From assembly GCA_903879915.1 (NCBI GenBank), contig CAIRNJ010000072.1, positions 1 through 61,860 of the forward strand: 61,860 bases of DNA. The letters run 5' to 3'. The notes under the pieces were generated by a model that saw only the letters and a program-made list of their open reading frames with translations, was not told the DNA's origin and did no database searches. Made by a program: the position numbers and the translations under genes. This DNA comes from an uncultured Elusimicrobia bacterium (GTDB taxonomy: Bacteria > Elusimicrobiota > Elusimicrobia > Elusimicrobiales > UBA9959). This document shows positions 60,033-61,860 of the stretch, piece after piece (the stretch's first letter is position 1; each line of letters starts with the position of its first letter).

Positions 60033-61860
60033 TTAATTAGTAACCCAGGCGCCGTCGCCGTAGAAGATCATCCACTGCGATCCAGAAACAACGCGGAGAG
60101 TAATAGTAGCAATAGCCGGAGCAATAGCATTGTTATAAATATTACCGCCGGAAGTGGAGTCAGCTATTTTATCACCATCCGCCGCATGAATTATCATCGG
60201 ACTCCTGCCAAGCTTGACAAAGATGAATTGCCCGCCCCAATCATCATCGTTGATTGCCGGAAGATTGTATGTAGTAGAATCGTTGTCATCCCGGGTAGAC
60301 ACATAGGTTTCCCCAAAAGTGAGAGTGCTGAGGGTAATTACGGCGGTAGTTCCCATCTGTGTGGTACTGAACTTACCCACAGGAGTGATAAGCCCGGAGC
60401 CGTCACCGACGAATCTACCGGAAAATGTTTTCGCCGTCATAATGCCGGTGGCGGACATAGTAGCCACTGTGATACCGCTGGAATTGCGCCAGAGCTGGGC
60501 CATATCGGCGTCGCTGTTCCCCCCCGCAGTAACGTCCAACCTACCGTGCGGCGTAGTTGTGCCGATCCCGATGTCGCCGTTGGCCAACACGGTCATGGTG
60601 CCGCCGCCGACCTGGAACAGCCCTGTCGGATCAATAATCCCGACGCCGACATTACCGGAGCCCAGCACGGTCAGGCTTCCGCCGCCGACCTGGAACAATC
60701 CTGTTGGATCTATCGTCCCGACGCCCACTTTGCCGGAACCCAGCACGGTCAGACTTCCGCCACCGACCTGGAACAATCCTGTTGGATCTATCGTCCCGAC
60801 ACCGACATTACCGGAACCCAGCACGGTCAGGCTTCCGCCGCCGACCTGGAACAGCCCTGTCGGATCGATCGTACCTATACCAACGTTGCCTCCGGGTTTG
60901 ATCACGAAGCGCTGGTTCCAGTTGCTGCTATCAAATTCCTCTATCACAAAATTATTACTAACAGCGCCGGTCTCCTTTCTTCTGTGCATGACCGTCCAAT
61001 ACTTACTCGAGTTCAAATCTGTCAGCTTAAGTGCGGCAAAATTGGAGTATGACTCATTCGCAGTAGTGCCAGAAAGCTCCAAATATGCTCCGGGATCTAT
61101 GATATTGGTTATTCTCACGCTCCCGATCACATCCAATTGCGTTACCGGCGCCGAAGTCCCGATGCCCACTTTGCCTTTTGTTGAAACAAATACAGTATTT
61201 GCTCCGCCAGCGGTATCCACACTGAAAACATTAGTGTCGGTGCTACTTACGCTCACAATATTTAATTTCCCTGTTGGGGATGTAGTCCCAATGCCGACTT
61301 TACTTCCTGCCATGGTAAAGGCGGGACCACCAATCGAGAAGTTGTTATTCTGGAACGTAGCGCTTGAGGCGAATGTCTGCGGAACGGTGAAAGTCTGCGT
61401 TGAATCCAGTTTCGCAATGTTCACAGACAATGCCGTATCGGCAACTTTACCGGAAGCGGATATCGTGGACAGCTTACTGTCCGGTATGGAACCAAGCAGT
61501 TTGTCGCTAGTCACGGCCAAATCACGTATAGCCGCGGGATAAACTGCGTCAACCGCTACTGAAGAAGCGATAATATTGGACGGCAGATTTCCACCGGATA
61601 TCTGCGTGGTGGTTATGTTGCCGGTCAGGTTTGAAGCGATGCCAGCGTTATCGGCGTACATCGATGACGATACTTTTACATCGTTCAGGTAGCTGCCGGC
61701 TTTGATCGCCTGGGCCACAACATTGACAGGAAGATTGCCGGCGGATATCTGCGTGGTGGCTATGCTGCCGGTTAAGTTCGCTGCCGTGACTGCGTTAGTA
61801 GCCGTGGCCGCATTGCCAGCATTATCGGCGTATATCGCCGATGATACTTTAACATCGTTC
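60033..61860 (-). CDS. Large secreted fibre-like protein (5' end beyond window)
   Basis: The frame is open from the stop at 60033 to the window edge, so at least 609 residues are visible and the start is missing. An ATG-like GTG at 61718 is internal. The N-terminal part repeats units such as YLNDVKVSSxxYADNAG and LTGxIxTTQISxGNLP. The middle contains GIGTTSPTGKLNIVS-type units, then four 26-residue repeats (60583-60894). The C-terminus (about 60033-60400) is a smaller beta-rich domain with GGQFIFVKLGRS. This is the style of trimeric tail-fibre or surface-adhesin proteins. No S74 peptidase chaperone is seen. Confidence 0.8.
   Translation of the reverse strand, partial: NDVKVSSAIYADNAGNAATATNAVTAANLTGSIATTQISAGNLPVNVVAQAIKAGSYLNDVKVSSSMYADNAGIASNLTGNITTTQISGGNLPSNIIASSVAVDAVYPAAIRDLAVTSDKLLGSIPDSKLSTISASGKVADTALSVNIAKLDSTQTFTVPQTFASSATFQNNNFSIGGPAFTMAGSKVGIGTTSPTGKLNIVSVSSTDTNVFSVDTAGGANTVFVSTKGKVGIGTSAPVTQLDVIGSVRITNIIDPGAYLELSGTTANESYSNFAALKLTDLNSSKYWTVMHRRKETGAVSNNFVIEEFDSSNWNQRFVIKPGGNVGIGTIDPTGLFQVGGGSLTVLGSGNVGVGTIDPTGLFQVGGGSLTVLGSGKVGVGTIDPTGLFQVGGGSLTVLGSGNVGVGIIDPTGLFQVGGGTMTVLANGDIGIGTTTPHGRLDVTAGGNSDADMAQLWRNSSGITVATMSATGIMTAKTFSGRFVGDGSGLITPVGKFSTTQMGTTAVITLSTLTFGETYVSTRDDNDSTTYNLPAINDDDWGGQFIFVKLGRSPMIIHAADGDKIADSTSGGNIYNNAIAPAIATITLRVVSGSQWMIFYGDGAWVTN
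60583..60894 (-). repeat. Four tandem 78-bp repeats in the fibre gene
   Basis: Units at 60583-60660, 60661-60738, 60739-60816 and 60817-60894, each 78 bp (26 residues, TIDPTGLFQVGGGSLTVLGS core). The inner units are nearly identical, differing mainly at synonymous positions; the edge units diverge. The exact period keeps the frame, so copy number can change by slippage or recombination without disrupting the protein. Confidence 0.92.

Noticed and set aside
60583-60894. CRISPR-like array
   Set aside because: The 78-bp units are contiguous, in frame and coding; there are no spacers.
1-61860. tRNA, rRNA and known riboswitches
   Set aside because: I inspected the gaps between genes and saw no cloverleaf, rRNA segment or riboswitch core. 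Most gaps are under 150 bp, so there is little room.

Overview
The window comes from a Gram-negative bacterium. It encodes an outer membrane (TonB-dependent receptor, TolC-type channel, PbpC with alpha-2-macroglobulin) and many lipoproteins and Sec signal peptides. Most of the window (about 7.1-58.5 kb) is very GC-rich and tightly packed. The two ends (1-7.1 kb and 58.6-61.9 kb) are visibly more AT-rich and look like accessory DNA. There is no rRNA or other firm taxonomic marker. The gene style (secreted GIGT-repeat fibre, Lcl/DUF1566 proteins, TonB receptor beside sensor kinases) recalls Elusimicrobiota or a similar candidate phylum, but this is only an impression.

Region 1 (1-7.1 kb), accessory island. 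A complete IS3-type element with a programmed -1 frameshift site has cut into or next to the 3' end of an MBL-fold hydrolase gene. That gene is the last of a three-gene operon: MazG-like pyrophosphohydrolase, PD-(D/E)XK nuclease, MBL hydrolase. A DUF4143-type ATPase and a DUF1016/YhcG-type nuclease follow upstream. The ATPase is bracketed by two long direct repeats of about 250 bp, each associated with a hairpin whose stem differs by a compensatory change. This is the best candidate in the window for an undescribed mobile or defence-like arrangement.

Region 2 (7.1-31.4 kb), mostly leftward housekeeping and envelope genes: a RecD/Dda-like helicase, a TPR lipoprotein, a secreted barstar-like protein, a retropepsin-like protein, a DUF4105 membrane protein, a pseudouridine-catabolism operon (btpA-like, psuK, psuG), a KTSC-like / RNase HI / TPM / nucleotidyltransferase / LemA run, a transporter-lipase-M20 amidohydrolase run, a leaderless rluB-type gene, a chorismatase/RidA-like protein with a DUF985 cupin, and a COG2509-type flavoprotein.

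Region 3 (31.5-39.5 kb), a rightward signalling operon: TonB-dependent receptor, ABC-type substrate-binding protein without a permease, HAMP-PAS histidine kinase, single-domain response regulator, GAF protein with a four-cysteine tail, and a hybrid kinase whose first receiver has lost its phospho-acceptor. Genes overlap or nearly touch, which suggests ligand capture at the outer membrane feeding a phosphorelay.

Region 4 (39.5-58.5 kb): a MarR-TolC-EmrA-EmrB efflux operon, a secreted unknown, a DinG-type helicase with a YycJ-type MBL protein, an exported SAM hydroxide adenosyltransferase with a MATE transporter, and an envelope operon of alpha-2-macroglobulin, PbpC and an M15-like peptidase.

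Region 5 (58.6-61.86 kb), AT-richer: a large secreted fibre-like protein with four tandem 78-bp repeats, running off the window edge, followed by two Lcl/DUF1566 paralogues in the same apparent operon. I saw no tRNA, rRNA or CRISPR array.
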